In this document: positions 1 through 5,934 of the stretch, piece by piece | Position numbering within the stretch: the first letter of the stretch is position 1 | How the letters are laid out: each line of letters begins with the position of its first letter | DNA from: JANXQG01 sp037147235 | GTDB lineage: Bacteria > Planctomycetota > Planctomycetia > Pirellulales > Thermoguttaceae | DNA: 6,947 nt | Assembly (NCBI GenBank): GCA_037147235.1 | Contig: JBAWVO010000333.1 | Location: 1 to 6,947, forward strand | Reading direction: 5' to 3' | The notes under the pieces: model-generated | Database searches by the model: none | Told to the model about the DNA's origin: nothing | Seen by the model: only the letters and a program-made list of their open reading frames with translations | Program-made: the position numbers and the translations under genes

Positions 1-407
1 GGCGTCCGCCGCGTATTGACCAGCAAAATCCTTGCCCGGGCGGCCAGACCGTGCCAGAGGCCATCTTTTGAGCGATACATTGCCGGATAGCGTTCGGCAA
101 TTTTCGGGCGATAGACATCCAGCAGCCCCTTCCGGGCCAGTCGCAGCGTGAGGAGGATTTCATTATTCCAGAAAATATCGCATCGCGGCCGGTCGGCCTC
201 GGCAACGATCGCGTTGGCTAGGCCAACCGTTTTGGTGGATTCCGCGTCGAACTTCGACCGGACGGCGATACCGGTGGTTTTGGTAAAATCCTCGAAGATC
301 GGTTTAGAAAATTCTTCGTCCAGAGCCGTATAGACAACCACCTCCGGGCCGGAGGATGCCCAGCAGCCAGGGAGGAGAAGGAAGATGAGAAGAACAAGGA
401 TTGGCAT
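1..407 (-). CDS. Iron(III)-type ABC transporter substrate-binding lipoprotein, N-terminal part (cut by window edge)
   Basis: The reverse strand reads open from an ATG at 407 to the window edge, giving 135 complete codons. Residues 1-14 form a hydrophobic signal segment ending in LLLPGC, so Cys15 is the likely lipidated residue; Pro at -2 and the absence of N-terminal lysine or arginine are atypical for a lipobox signal. The mature part begins with EVVVYTALDEEFSKPIFEDF (22-41), the usual opening of Fe3+-type (FbpA-like) periplasmic binding proteins, where the first strand is VVVYTA and the following helix leads to an F-x-x-x-T-G segment. It continues with CDIFWNNE (76-83) and ends in a strand (ILLVNTR) where these proteins enter the hinge. 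A GGAG (416-419) sits 8 nt before the ATG and supports this start. The expected role is capture of an iron or other anionic-ligand complex for an ABC importer whose permease and ATPase would lie outside the window. The family call is fairly secure; the ligand is inferred. Confidence 0.8.
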   Translation of the reverse strand, partial: MPILVLLIFLLLPGCWASSGPEVVVYTALDEEFSKPIFEDFTKTTGIAVRSKFDAESTKTVGLANAIVAEADRPRCDIFWNNEILLTLRLARKGLLDVYRPKIAERYPAMYRSKDGLWHGLAARARILLVNTRRT

Positions 408-466
408 ATTCACAACTCCGGACCTAGTCCAATTCTAAACAATTCTGAAATTACCTATTTGTATCA

Positions 467-784
467 ATGTTCTTTATCGCCGGCTGCGGCGGTACGGCCA
501 GCGACGCGGGGAAATCGAGTCCGCCGGCGATAAAGACTACGGAACCGACCACTTCTGGCAAAGCGGCCGACGCCGCCAAGGCAGCCGCACCAACGGCGGA
601 GTCGGCCAGCGGCTCGGTTGCGGTACTCAATGCCGCCCAGCCTGTAGTGAAAGTTGACGAAGCCGGAGAGGAAGGACAAGGAAGACTAACGTCGCCGCTT
701 GTTCCGACGGCATCTTACCTCGTAGTCTGCCACGAAGGCTGGCCACTGCTCGACGCGGCTACCAATGAATATATTGGCCGTTGA
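467..784 (+). pseudogene. Lipoprotein-like ORF, apparently 5'-truncated (possible remnant)
   Basis: This is a 105-codon ORF starting MFFIAGCGGTASD. The IAGC lipobox followed by Gly-Gly and an Ala/Thr/Ser/Pro/Lys-rich linker (roughly residues 10-55) is typical of bacterial lipoproteins. Only six residues precede the cysteine, however, too few for a working signal peptide, and an in-frame TGA at 446-448 excludes extension beyond six more codons. No ribosome-binding site is visible before 467. From about residue 60 onward (VKVDEAGEEGQG and later) nothing is recognisable, and the last 26 bp overlap the 3' end of the convergent peptidase gene. I read it as a lipoprotein gene that lost its 5' end and probably its C-terminal domain. 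It could also be a chance ORF or a gene using an unusual start. No function is proposed. Confidence 0.35.
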
Positions 785-1268
785 CGCCCTTCCAGTGGCC
801 GAGGCCGCCATTGAACCAGTACAGATTCTTCTCTTCCGGGTCGGGAGAGATGAACCACGGATTCAGGATGAAGATCTTGGCGACACTGTCGTACTTGTGA
901 TCGGTCACCTGCTCGACCCCGGAAACCACGATGACGTGCGAGTTAGTGTTCCAGGCACCGATTGCGATCATCGGACCGAAGTTTCGCACCGCGTTGGTGA
1001 GCTGATCGAGAGTGAGTTCGCCGCCGGCACCCCACCGAAACCCGAGTGCCTTCGCCATAGGAACAGCATCCCCATGGTCGATACCGAACTTATACCAGAG
1101 ATCGAAATCCACGCGGGCATCGTCCGACTTGCGCAGATTCTTCTCTATATCTCCAGCGGGGAGCCCTTTCCACTTGTAGAGCACCTGGCACGATGCGAGC
1201 CAGCAAGTAGACGGGTTAATCTGTTCGATGCGACTCGGCTTTGGCATTGCCCACACGATGTTCGCCAT
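759..1268 (-). CDS. Papain-like cysteine peptidase, AvrRpt2 / peptidase C70 type
   Basis: A 169-residue protein with papain-type catalytic residues visible. Gln16 lies six residues before Cys22 in EQINPSTCWLAS, exactly the papain Gln19-Cys25 spacing, with Trp23 after the nucleophile. His111 lies in NSHVIVVSGV, and Asn136 in ILNPW occupies the third catalytic position. The small size, the CWLAS motif and the H-x-(I/V)-V-x-(S/T)-G-V strand match the AvrRpt2-like papain family (Papain_like_cys_pep, MEROPS C70). There is no signal peptide or membrane segment, so the product should be cytosolic unless exported by another route. The ATG at 1268 is preferred over an in-frame TTG at 1298, because a purine-rich GGGAAAGGGA lies just before it, about 10 nt away, and the protein then starts naturally as MANIVW. 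Its 3' end overlaps the convergent ORF at 467-784 by 26 bp. C70 members include plant-pathogen effectors, but most bacterial homologues are uncharacterised, so the substrate is unknown. Confidence 0.85.
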   Translation of the reverse strand: MANIVWAMPKPSRIEQINPSTCWLASCQVLYKWKGLPAGDIEKNLRKSDDARVDFDLWYKFGIDHGDAVPMAKALGFRWGAGGELTLDQLTNAVRNFGPMIAIGAWNTNSHVIVVSGVEQVTDHKYDSVAKIFILNPWFISPDPEEKNLYWFNGGLGHWKGVNGQYIHW

Positions 1269-1345
1269 GATAAAGACATCCCTTTCCCTTCTTCGCAATC
1301 ACCTCTAAAGTGACGGTCTAACAATTTGACTCCCAACCGTGCTGA

Positions 1346-1373
1346 ATTCTAACCAGGAAAACTGGTGGGGCAA
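1346..1373 (-). promoter_or_regulatory. Candidate sigma-70 promoter for the C70 peptidase gene
   Basis: On the reverse strand TTGCCC (1368-1373) and TAGAAT (1346-1351) are separated by 16 bp and lie about 80 nt upstream of the peptidase ATG. They match the consensus at 4/6 and 5/6 positions. The spacer holds a perfect 5-bp inverted repeat (ACCAG 1352-1356 / CTGGT 1362-1366), and a 12-bp palindrome GGGGCAAGCCCC (1367-1378) overlaps the -35. Either could be an operator, but sites this short can arise by chance. Confidence 0.3.
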
Positions 1374-1378
1374 GCCCC

Positions 1379-1825
1379 TGGACAATCCCCGGCTGGTCTG
1401 CCAGACTGCGCCGTCGATGATCCGCACGCAAACGAGCTTGGTTCATTCTTCTGAGGTATAGGGTTACACTCTACGGCCTTGCCCACGGAGCCCAATCAAA
1501 TCACCACCCAGGCCCGCATCGTGGCACAACGGCACGCCTAGTGGGGCTTTAGGCTCAGCTCCACGGCCATGTGGTGCCGACGACGTTAAAACCCGAGTCG
1601 ATTCATAGTGCAGGGTCGGAGCAATCCGGCCTTGTGGCGTTTCTTGCCCCGCCTGACTCCCTATCGCCGGAGCAGGGTGCCGTCGATCCCCCTTTGTAAC
1701 CTGCGTCGGTCACCCCTCCGCAGGCAAGGAAATAACCCACTACCCTCCATGATTGGCAGTCGAGACCAGACTTAACGTGGCAAGTTTGCCACCGAGCGGC
1801 TCATTTTTCTGGCTCTCCGCCAAGT
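1379..1825. other. Gene-free spacer, no recognised feature except one small palindrome
   Basis: Neither strand carries an ORF with recognisable protein features, and I see no tRNA, rRNA or riboswitch pattern. One perfect palindrome stands out: GTGGCAA (1777-1783) and TTGCCAC (1786-1792) with a 2-nt loop. It runs directly into CACCGAGCGGCT (1790-1801), a 12-mer that recurs at 5034-5045. Short open stretches around 1335-1460 encode nothing I recognise. Confidence 0.5.
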
Positions 1826-1896
1826 TTGTGGTGCGGGCGTCTCGCCTGCCTGGTTCAACCACAACATCTTGGGCAGGCGGGACGCCCGCACCACAA
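1826..1896. repeat. 71-bp hairpin repeat (25-bp arms, one mismatch)
   Basis: Arms 1826-1850 and 1872-1896 are reverse complements over 25 bp, with one T/C difference that would still pair as G-U in RNA, around a 21-nt loop. The arm core GTGGTGCGGGCGTC is a palindrome type I associate with dispersed intergenic repeats in planctomycete and related genomes; that is recollection, not a search. The 9-mer CATTTTTCT occurs on both sides (1802-1810 and 1921-1929), but not directly at the arm ends, so it is not a clean target duplication. The hairpin might act as a REP-like element or an RNA structure. The minus-strand reading frame through it is not a gene. Confidence 0.8.
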
Positions 1897-2112
1897 TTAT
1901 CCGCAAACCCGGCGGGGAGCCATTTTTCTTGACATCCCCTGCCGCGCCCCATGACTTCAGGCGATCAGCGACAACGCGGCCTGCTCGGCTACGCTTAACG
2001 ACGGCGGATAACGAGAAGGACTGTGGAACCTGAAAGCGAAGAAAGGTGGGCGGATTAAGAATCTATCTCAGAACGCACCGCGGAGGACGCAGAGGGACGC
2101 GGAGGGGAGGGG

Positions 2113-2210
2113 GAACCACGAAAGGCACGAAAAGACACGAAAAGGGGAAAAAGACAGGAAGATAAAAGGCAGGAATCTTTATTTCCCTCTAGCCGTGTTA
2201 TCCGTGGTTC
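2113..2210. repeat. Inner hairpin 1 of the composite element
   Basis: GAACCACG (2113-2120) pairs perfectly with CGTGGTTC (2203-2210). The left side continues as a purine-rich run with three ACGAAA units (2117-2143); the right side carries GCCGTGTTATCCGTGG (2192-2207). The two sides look like halves of different short repeat families brought together as one stem. Confidence 0.55.
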
Positions 2211-2265
2211 ATCTCTTTCTTTCTTATATTTCTGCTCCTCATATTTCTGTCGAAAGAATTGATTG

Positions 2266-2347
2266 GGATTCACCGCGAGAGAACGCAAAGGCCGCAAAAG
2301 AAAGATTCTCTTCTCTGCGCTCCTTTGTGTTCCTTTGCGGTGAATCC
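2266..2347. repeat. Inner hairpin 2 of the composite element
   Basis: GGATTCACCGC (2266-2276) pairs perfectly with GCGGTGAATCC (2337-2347). Pairing continues with scattered mismatches through AACGCAAAGG (2282-2291) against CCTTTGTGTT (2322-2331). The loop lies around 2300-2312. Confidence 0.7.
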
Positions 2348-2369
2348 TCTTGGAAAATGGGGGGGAGAT

Positions 2370-2449
2370 CGACCGCGGAGGACGCAGAGAATCGCAGAGG
2401 CCCTCAATTAGGATTCATCCTCCGCGTACCTTCGCGTCCTCTGCGGTGA
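2370..2449. repeat. Inner hairpin 3 of the composite element
   Basis: ACCGCGGAGGACGC (2372-2385) pairs with GCGTCCTCTGCGGT (2434-2447) with one G/A difference in the arm, and the stem continues imperfectly to a loop around 2401-2418. This right arm also pairs with 2075-2105, so alternative foldings are possible. Confidence 0.7.
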
Positions 2450-2633
2450 AAAAGACTTTTTGAGATAGTTTCTAAGAACAAGATAAACCAGTAGGGTGTC
2501 GATTTGTGGACGTAAGAACGGTCCGGAGTCAAGAAGAACAAAATCTCGCTGCCAGAACTCCCCCTTGTGCCGCTTCATCTTTAAGCAAGTCGGACTTGAT
2601 GCAACTTTGCTTTGATGGACCGGACCCATTGGC

Positions 2634-2662
2634 TTGACATTCCGGGATCGCCGAGTCATACT
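2634..2662 (+). promoter_or_regulatory. Candidate sigma-70 promoter for the transglutaminase-like gene
   Basis: A perfect TTGACA (2634-2639) is followed after exactly 17 bp by CATACT (2657-2662, 4/6 to TATAAT). This predicts a 5' untranslated leader of roughly 150 nt before the ATG at 2823. It is the best promoter match in the window. The 649-codon upstream extension of the ORF would begin at this same TTG, which argues against that longer start. Confidence 0.5.
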
Positions 2663-2822
2663 CATGGGTATCCCTCTTGCTGACCCCGCAGGGTGGCCGG
2701 GCCAGCAGCATAGGGGACTAACCTACCTTGAGTGCGGTTTGCTTGCCCCCCTACAAGATCCCGCATGCAAGATTCGACCCACCCTACCAATTCGTGCAAA
2801 GTTGCTAAAGCGAAGGAAAACC

Positions 2823-4583
2823 ATGGTGAAATGTTTCATTAGAAGAATTGTCGGCCTGACGGCCGCGTGTCTGGCACTCTTGGCGGTTGCCGGGCCGGTC
2901 TCCGCATGGGAGCCCAATGAAAAAGACCTGGACACGGCGATCAACACAGGCGACTTCAGTGGATTCTTTGCCAACGTGTCCGCCTGGTTAGATCAGAAGA
3001 CACCTTCCGATTCCGGCAAGATCACGGAAGCCGCCATGACCACTCTGGTCAAGGAACCGGTTTTCAGGAACGCCCTGAACCAGCGGCGGTTCATGGAGAC
3101 GCACGGTGTTGCCAAGCTTGACGCTTTCGCAAAAGTCGAAGCCAAGAGGCCATTTCTGGCATGGGTGATGAAGAGCACCGAACGCATGGATCTCTACATG
3201 GAGTACGCGACGCCTGGAATCGATGCGCTGGATCGCTGGTACAAGCTCTATACCGAAGATCCGGAATCGAGGCAGGGAATGTACTTCCGGATGGCCATGG
3301 CAGCATCCCTCTGGCCGCCGGGCGGCGTGGGCCAATACCGGGGCACCGAGGCCATCGAGTGGCAAAAACGTTACAACAATTTCAAGACTGCGCATAAGAA
3401 CAAGGACCTGGTGCCGAGCTTCGACCATTTAATGGTTTGTGATTATGGCAGGTGTCTGAACTGCATCGGCGCGGATACCGACATGAACTGGGCGCGGCAG
3501 ATGATCCACGACTGGCGCCCCGACCTCCTGGAGAAAGAGCAGATTCACAAGATCGTGAGCGAGGTCTGGCGCAGATGGTCTCCGTTTGGCTTCACAAACG
3601 GTTACATTACCGTGATGGAGGGCGGCGGCAAGTGCGGTCCAAGGGGTATGTTTGGCCAGTTCGTATGCAACGCTCTGGGCGTTCCTGCCATAGGCGTGGG
3701 ACAGCCGCAGCATTGCACTTTCGCCGCGAGGTGCGATTACCCGGAAACCGAGCCGCAGGCCGGCAGTCTCTGGAAAGTCTACCAGGGCCGCGGGTGGGAG
3801 TTCTCGGATTGTGGCGGCTGCAATGGCGCCCAGTTTACCGCACAGGAGGCCCTGAAGTACCGCACGGCCGAGTGGTCCCTCGTTCAGCACCTGAACTGGC
3901 TGGCATCCGTGCTTTCCACGAAGGAACGGGCTGCTGCCGTCAAGGCCCTGGCCGTGAAGGTCGTGAAGCCCGTGAACACAACGCATCCGATGGGGGTCCC
4001 GGCATCCGAATGCGACGTTGTCTTCTTCGGGAAGCACGACAAGACCGACCCCTCGAAGAAGGACGCTCCCATCGACTATAACGCGGAAGGGCCCGCTGCG
4101 GCAACGGACGCATCGAACACGGCCTCGAAGCCTGCTCGCGTGAAGGAAGAGCCATTCAAGGTGGCGCCGGGCGTCATTCACGTGAAAGCCGACGCGTTTA
4201 GCAAGTGTTTCGCTGAACCTGCCTATCCCACGGAACAGACCGGGCAAGTCTTTGTTTTCGACGCTTGGACTGGCGGCAAGCAGCTCTATTTCCAGAGGAA
4301 TATGACGACCAGTTGGGCGGATTACGTGATCGATGTGCCGGAAGCAGGAACCTACGCACTGGAAGTGATGCTTGCGGCGGTAAATCGCGATCAGGTGCTG
4401 GAAGTGAGTTGTGGTGAAGAAAAACTCGGTACGGTCAAGATTCCCGGCACGACCGGACTGTGGAAAAAGATGGAGCCGGTGGAGGTGAAGCTGAAGAAGG
4501 GGACTCAGACCCTGAGGATCACTTCCCCATCCATGCAAAGGGGAATATCGATCCGGTGGTTCGATTTGATTCCGAAACGATAA
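2823..4583 (+). CDS. Secreted transglutaminase-like protein with C-terminal carbohydrate-binding-like domain
   Basis: A 586-residue product from the ATG at 2823, preceded by AAGGA (2813-2817) at 5-nt spacing. This start gives a textbook signal peptide: KCFIRR, a hydrophobic core at 9-24, and cleavage after PVSA (28). An upstream in-frame TTG at 2634 coincides with a -35 box and would bury the signal, so it is rejected. Residues 30-250 are mostly helical and unrecognised. Residues 268-330 resemble a transglutaminase-like core: Cys271 in GGGKCGPRGMFGQF, His297 in GQPQHCTFAA and Asp329 in WEFSDCGG would be the catalytic triad. A low-complexity linker (about 405-445) leads to a C-terminal beta domain (450-584), ending in GTTGLWKKMEPVEVKLKKGT (542-561) and LRIT, which is the pattern of CBM6/galactose-binding-like modules. 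The cysteine-rich patches CDYGRCLNC (206-214) and CGGCNG (330-335) could be disulfides or a metal site. Expected location is periplasmic or extracellular. The enzyme activity is inferred from fold motifs only; the triad could be degenerate. Confidence 0.75.
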   Translation: MVKCFIRRIVGLTAACLALLAVAGPVSAWEPNEKDLDTAINTGDFSGFFANVSAWLDQKTPSDSGKITEAAMTTLVKEPVFRNALNQRRFMETHGVAKLDAFAKVEAKRPFLAWVMKSTERMDLYMEYATPGIDALDRWYKLYTEDPESRQGMYFRMAMAASLWPPGGVGQYRGTEAIEWQKRYNNFKTAHKNKDLVPSFDHLMVCDYGRCLNCIGADTDMNWARQMIHDWRPDLLEKEQIHKIVSEVWRRWSPFGFTNGYITVMEGGGKCGPRGMFGQFVCNALGVPAIGVGQPQHCTFAARCDYPETEPQAGSLWKVYQGRGWEFSDCGGCNGAQFTAQEALKYRTAEWSLVQHLNWLASVLSTKERAAAVKALAVKVVKPVNTTHPMGVPASECDVVFFGKHDKTDPSKKDAPIDYNAEGPAAATDASNTASKPARVKEEPFKVAPGVIHVKADAFSKCFAEPAYPTEQTGQVFVFDAWTGGKQLYFQRNMTTSWADYVIDVPEAGTYALEVMLAAVNRDQVLEVSCGEEKLGTVKIPGTTGLWKKMEPVEVKLKKGTQTLRITSPSMQRGISIRWFDLIPKR

Positions 4584-4712
4584 GGCGTCGCGGGATTATC
4601 AAGCGTTGACTGGTAGCGGCGGCGGGCATGGTCGCTCCACCTGGCGGAGGTCGCTGCGCCTAGCCCTGATATGGGATCTCTACAACGAGCCGATCAACGG
4701 GATCGGGGATGC

Positions 4713-4720
4713 GACTTTGC
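4713..4720. repeat. Left copy of the 8-bp target-site duplication
   Basis: GACTTTGC lies immediately outside the left terminal inverted repeat and is identical to 4937-4944. The preceding C also matches, so the duplication could be counted as 9 bp, but 8 bp lets the terminal repeats be perfect. Confidence 0.85.
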
Positions 4721-4936
4721 GGCCTTGATCATAACCTTGCCAACTGCTAGCAATGACGGCAGGCCGTAGGGTGCGTGGAGCGAACCGGCCGGGAAATGGT
4801 GGGTTGCGCACGAAGTCGAGACGCTGAAAGCACTTACCGCTGTTCCAGATCCGTTCGCGTAACGCACCATTCGATGCTTCACCCACCCTACGTCGAGCTA
4901 GCAGTGACAGCAGTTGGTAAACTTATGATCAAGGCC
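4721..4936. mobile_element. 216-bp MITE with perfect 14-bp terminal inverted repeats
   Basis: The ends are GGCCTTGATCATAA (4721-4734) and its exact reverse complement (4923-4936), bracketed by an identical 8-bp GACTTTGC on each side. Pairing continues inward: CCAACTGCT (4740-4748) against AGCAGTTGG (4909-4917); CGTAGGGTGCGTG (4765-4777) against 4880-4892 (12 of 13); and 4795-4809 against 4857-4871 (13 of 15). The whole element could therefore fold into a long interrupted hairpin. There is no transposase gene; ORFs inside it are repeat readings. An 8-bp duplication with GG-starting ends fits several insertion-sequence families, such as ISL3 or IS6, so the mobilising transposase cannot be named. 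The interior CGTAGGGTG(C/G)GTG unit resembles a dispersed palindrome I recall from diverse bacteria. Confidence 0.88.
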
Positions 4937-4944
4937 GACTTTGC
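4937..4944. repeat. Right copy of the 8-bp target-site duplication
   Basis: GACTTTGC directly follows the right terminal inverted repeat and matches 4713-4720 exactly. Together with that copy it marks a transposition event. Confidence 0.85.
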
Positions 4945-5087
4945 TATTGCTGACGAAAGTTTATCACGAAAAGGACGGGGTGCTGTTCGGCGACCCATCT
5001 ATGGGATTGTTGCCCGTTTTTAGGCTAATTTAGCACCGAGCGGCTGCGCACGACTCGACCTGCGGTACAAACAGCGTACCCGGTAAC

Positions 5088-5116
5088 TTGCGGCAGAATG
5101 GCACTGAGGGAATAAA
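5088..5116 (+). promoter_or_regulatory. Weak candidate promoter for the gene at 5164
   Basis: TTGCGG (5088-5093) and AATAAA (5111-5116) have an ideal 17-bp spacing but match the consensus at only 3/6 and 4/6 positions. The position, about 50 nt before the ORF start, is suitable. It is offered as the only reasonable candidate. Confidence 0.2.
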
Positions 5117-5163
5117 TCCTTCCTCGCAGGGGGGGCATTGACATCGGACGCGGTTGTATTAGG

Positions 5164-5934
5164 ATGGAACTTGTTCCCTCGCAAAATAATCCCATGCAAG
5201 GAATCTGGCTTACCGCCATGTGCAAACTCGACCACGACCAACTTCTGCCTGCTGAAGTCCAAAAGGCACTGGCGCATCTGCATAGGGCGTACGAATTTGC
5301 ATTGGACGTTCAGATCGACATTTGGGAGTTCGCCGAACCGCTACCAAACCTTGTCGCGCTCGGCGTGGAGGAAAGCAGCCTGCGATGGTTGGTCTTGAAA
5401 GGGTACGCCGAACACGCCCGCGAACTGACGACGTTCCAGGAAGCGGATCGTCGCTTTCGTCCCAGCCCAAACATCTCCTTCACCCCCAAGACGTGCTTCG
5501 TGCTCACAAAGGCTGGAACAGAGTTCCTTCGCGACATGCAGCAAGAGGCCGTCCCCACGCTACCTGCTTCCATCCTGCACTTTCCCCCGTCGGCAGCCGC
5601 TTGGGATGCTGACCTTCCTCATTGGGACTCCGACCTGCGCGTCCTTGTTATCGGCGGACGGCTCGTGAAACAGTACCGGCAACCCGCCTCAAACCAAGAG
5701 GCGGTGCTGGATGCGTTCGAGCGAGCAAGGTGGCCGCACATCATCACCGATCCCATGCCGCCGGTCGATGATATCTGTTCCGACACGCGGCTGCGGGAAA
5801 CGATCCGGCGGTTGAACACCAACCAGACGACGCGTCTTCTCCGCTTCCACGGCGACGGCACCGGCAGGCGGGTGCGCTGGGAGAGGGTTATTCCGCTGGA
5901 AGTTGCCGGGCGACTGACGCGAAAAGCCGCGTAA
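5164..5934 (+). CDS. Conserved planctomycete-type hypothetical protein with winged-helix-like segments
   Basis: A 256-residue soluble protein with no signal peptide or membrane segment. Residues 28-90 are helical (LPAEVQKALAHLHRAYEFAL onward). SSLRWLVLKGYAEH (71-84) followed by FTPKTCFVLTKAGTEFL (106-122) has the helix-then-wing shape of a winged-helix fold. The C-terminal part, RLVKQYRQPASNQEAVLDAF (166-185), then WPHIITDPMPP (190-200), RLRETIRRLNTNQ (209-221) and LLRFHGDGTGRRVRWE (225-240), is a block I recognise in style from many planctomycete hypothetical proteins; it also looks like a small winged helix. DNA binding is an inference from shape. The start is uncertain: 5164 has only AGG touching the ATG, and ATGs at 5194 and 5218 are alternatives. 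The stop codon overlaps the first base of a perfect 25-bp inverted repeat. Confidence 0.75.
   Translation: MELVPSQNNPMQGIWLTAMCKLDHDQLLPAEVQKALAHLHRAYEFALDVQIDIWEFAEPLPNLVALGVEESSLRWLVLKGYAEHARELTTFQEADRRFRPSPNISFTPKTCFVLTKAGTEFLRDMQQEAVPTLPASILHFPPSAAAWDADLPHWDSDLRVLVIGGRLVKQYRQPASNQEAVLDAFERARWPHIITDPMPPVDDICSDTRLRETIRRLNTNQTTRLLRFHGDGTGRRVRWERVIPLEVAGRLTRKAA

Larger units (their letters stand above)
2055..2476. repeat. Composite MITE-like element of nested inverted repeats with degenerate terminal inverted repeats
   Basis: The outer ends TTAAGAATCTATCTCA (2055-2070) and TGAGATAGTTTCTAAG (2461-2476) are inverted copies matching at 13 of 16 positions. Just inside, 2075-2105 pairs with 2419-2448: left arm based on CACCGCGGAGGACGCAGAG, right arm on its complement CTCTGCGGTG. 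Within these arms lie three further hairpins, listed separately. The unit at 2371-2400 is a direct repeat of the left outer arm. The ORFs through this stretch are Arg/Ser/Pro-rich readings of the repeats and not genes. No transposase is present, so if mobile it would be non-autonomous. No clear target-site duplication was seen at the ends. Confidence 0.7.
4663..5033 (+). pseudogene. Remnant of a glycoside hydrolase (cellulase-like), split by a 216-bp insertion
   Basis: Read from 4663, the left part gives ALIWDLYNEPINGIGDATL (to 4719). The W-D-x-(Y/W/F)-N-E-P motif is the acid/base-Glu segment of GH5-type (clan A) glycosidases. If the inserted element plus one copy of the 8-bp duplication (4721-4944) is removed, the frame continues without a shift as LLLTKVYHEKDG and onward to TAG at 5031-5033. 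The resulting GDATLLLLTKVY resembles the segment after NEP in planctomycete and verrucomicrobial cellulase-like enzymes (a leucine-rich stretch, then K-x-(V/A)-(F/Y)). Upstream the frame stays open to about 4585, but before 4663 it is not convincing as a hydrolase, and after KDG it is unrecognisable. The insertion itself introduces a TGA at 4726-4728. This is a dead fragment. The family call rests on about 30 residues. Confidence 0.45.

Noticed and set aside
765..1313. 182-codon plus-strand ORF opposite the C70 peptidase
   Set aside because: It is the antisense of a gene with clear catalytic motifs; its own translation shows no recognisable domain.
1335..1460. Short plus-strand open stretch translating to NQENWWGKPLDNPR and following residues
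   Set aside because: It has no start context, fewer than 45 codons and no recognised family; not enough to call a gene fragment.
1740..1952. Minus-strand ORF across the 1826-1896 hairpin
   Set aside because: Its translation is a reading of the repeat arms (AGVPPAQ and RRDARTT), not a protein gene.
2055..2665. Several overlapping ORFs on both strands across the composite repeat
   Set aside because: All are Arg/Ser/Pro-rich translations of palindromic repeat units and lack ribosome-binding sites.
3429..4538. 369-codon minus-strand ORF inside the transglutaminase-like gene
   Set aside because: It is a shadow of a well-supported gene with signal peptide and domains; the antisense product is His/Arg/Leu-rich without motifs.
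4584..4662. Possible intrinsic terminator after the large secreted protein gene
   Set aside because: The best stem (CTCC/GGAG around 4640) is very short and no T-run follows.
4680..5023. ORFs inside and across the 216-bp MITE
   Set aside because: They read through the terminal and inner inverted repeats and disappear when the element is removed.
5138..5162. TTGACA followed by TATTAG just before the 5164 ORF
   Set aside because: The spacing is only 13 bp and the -10 would abut the start codon.
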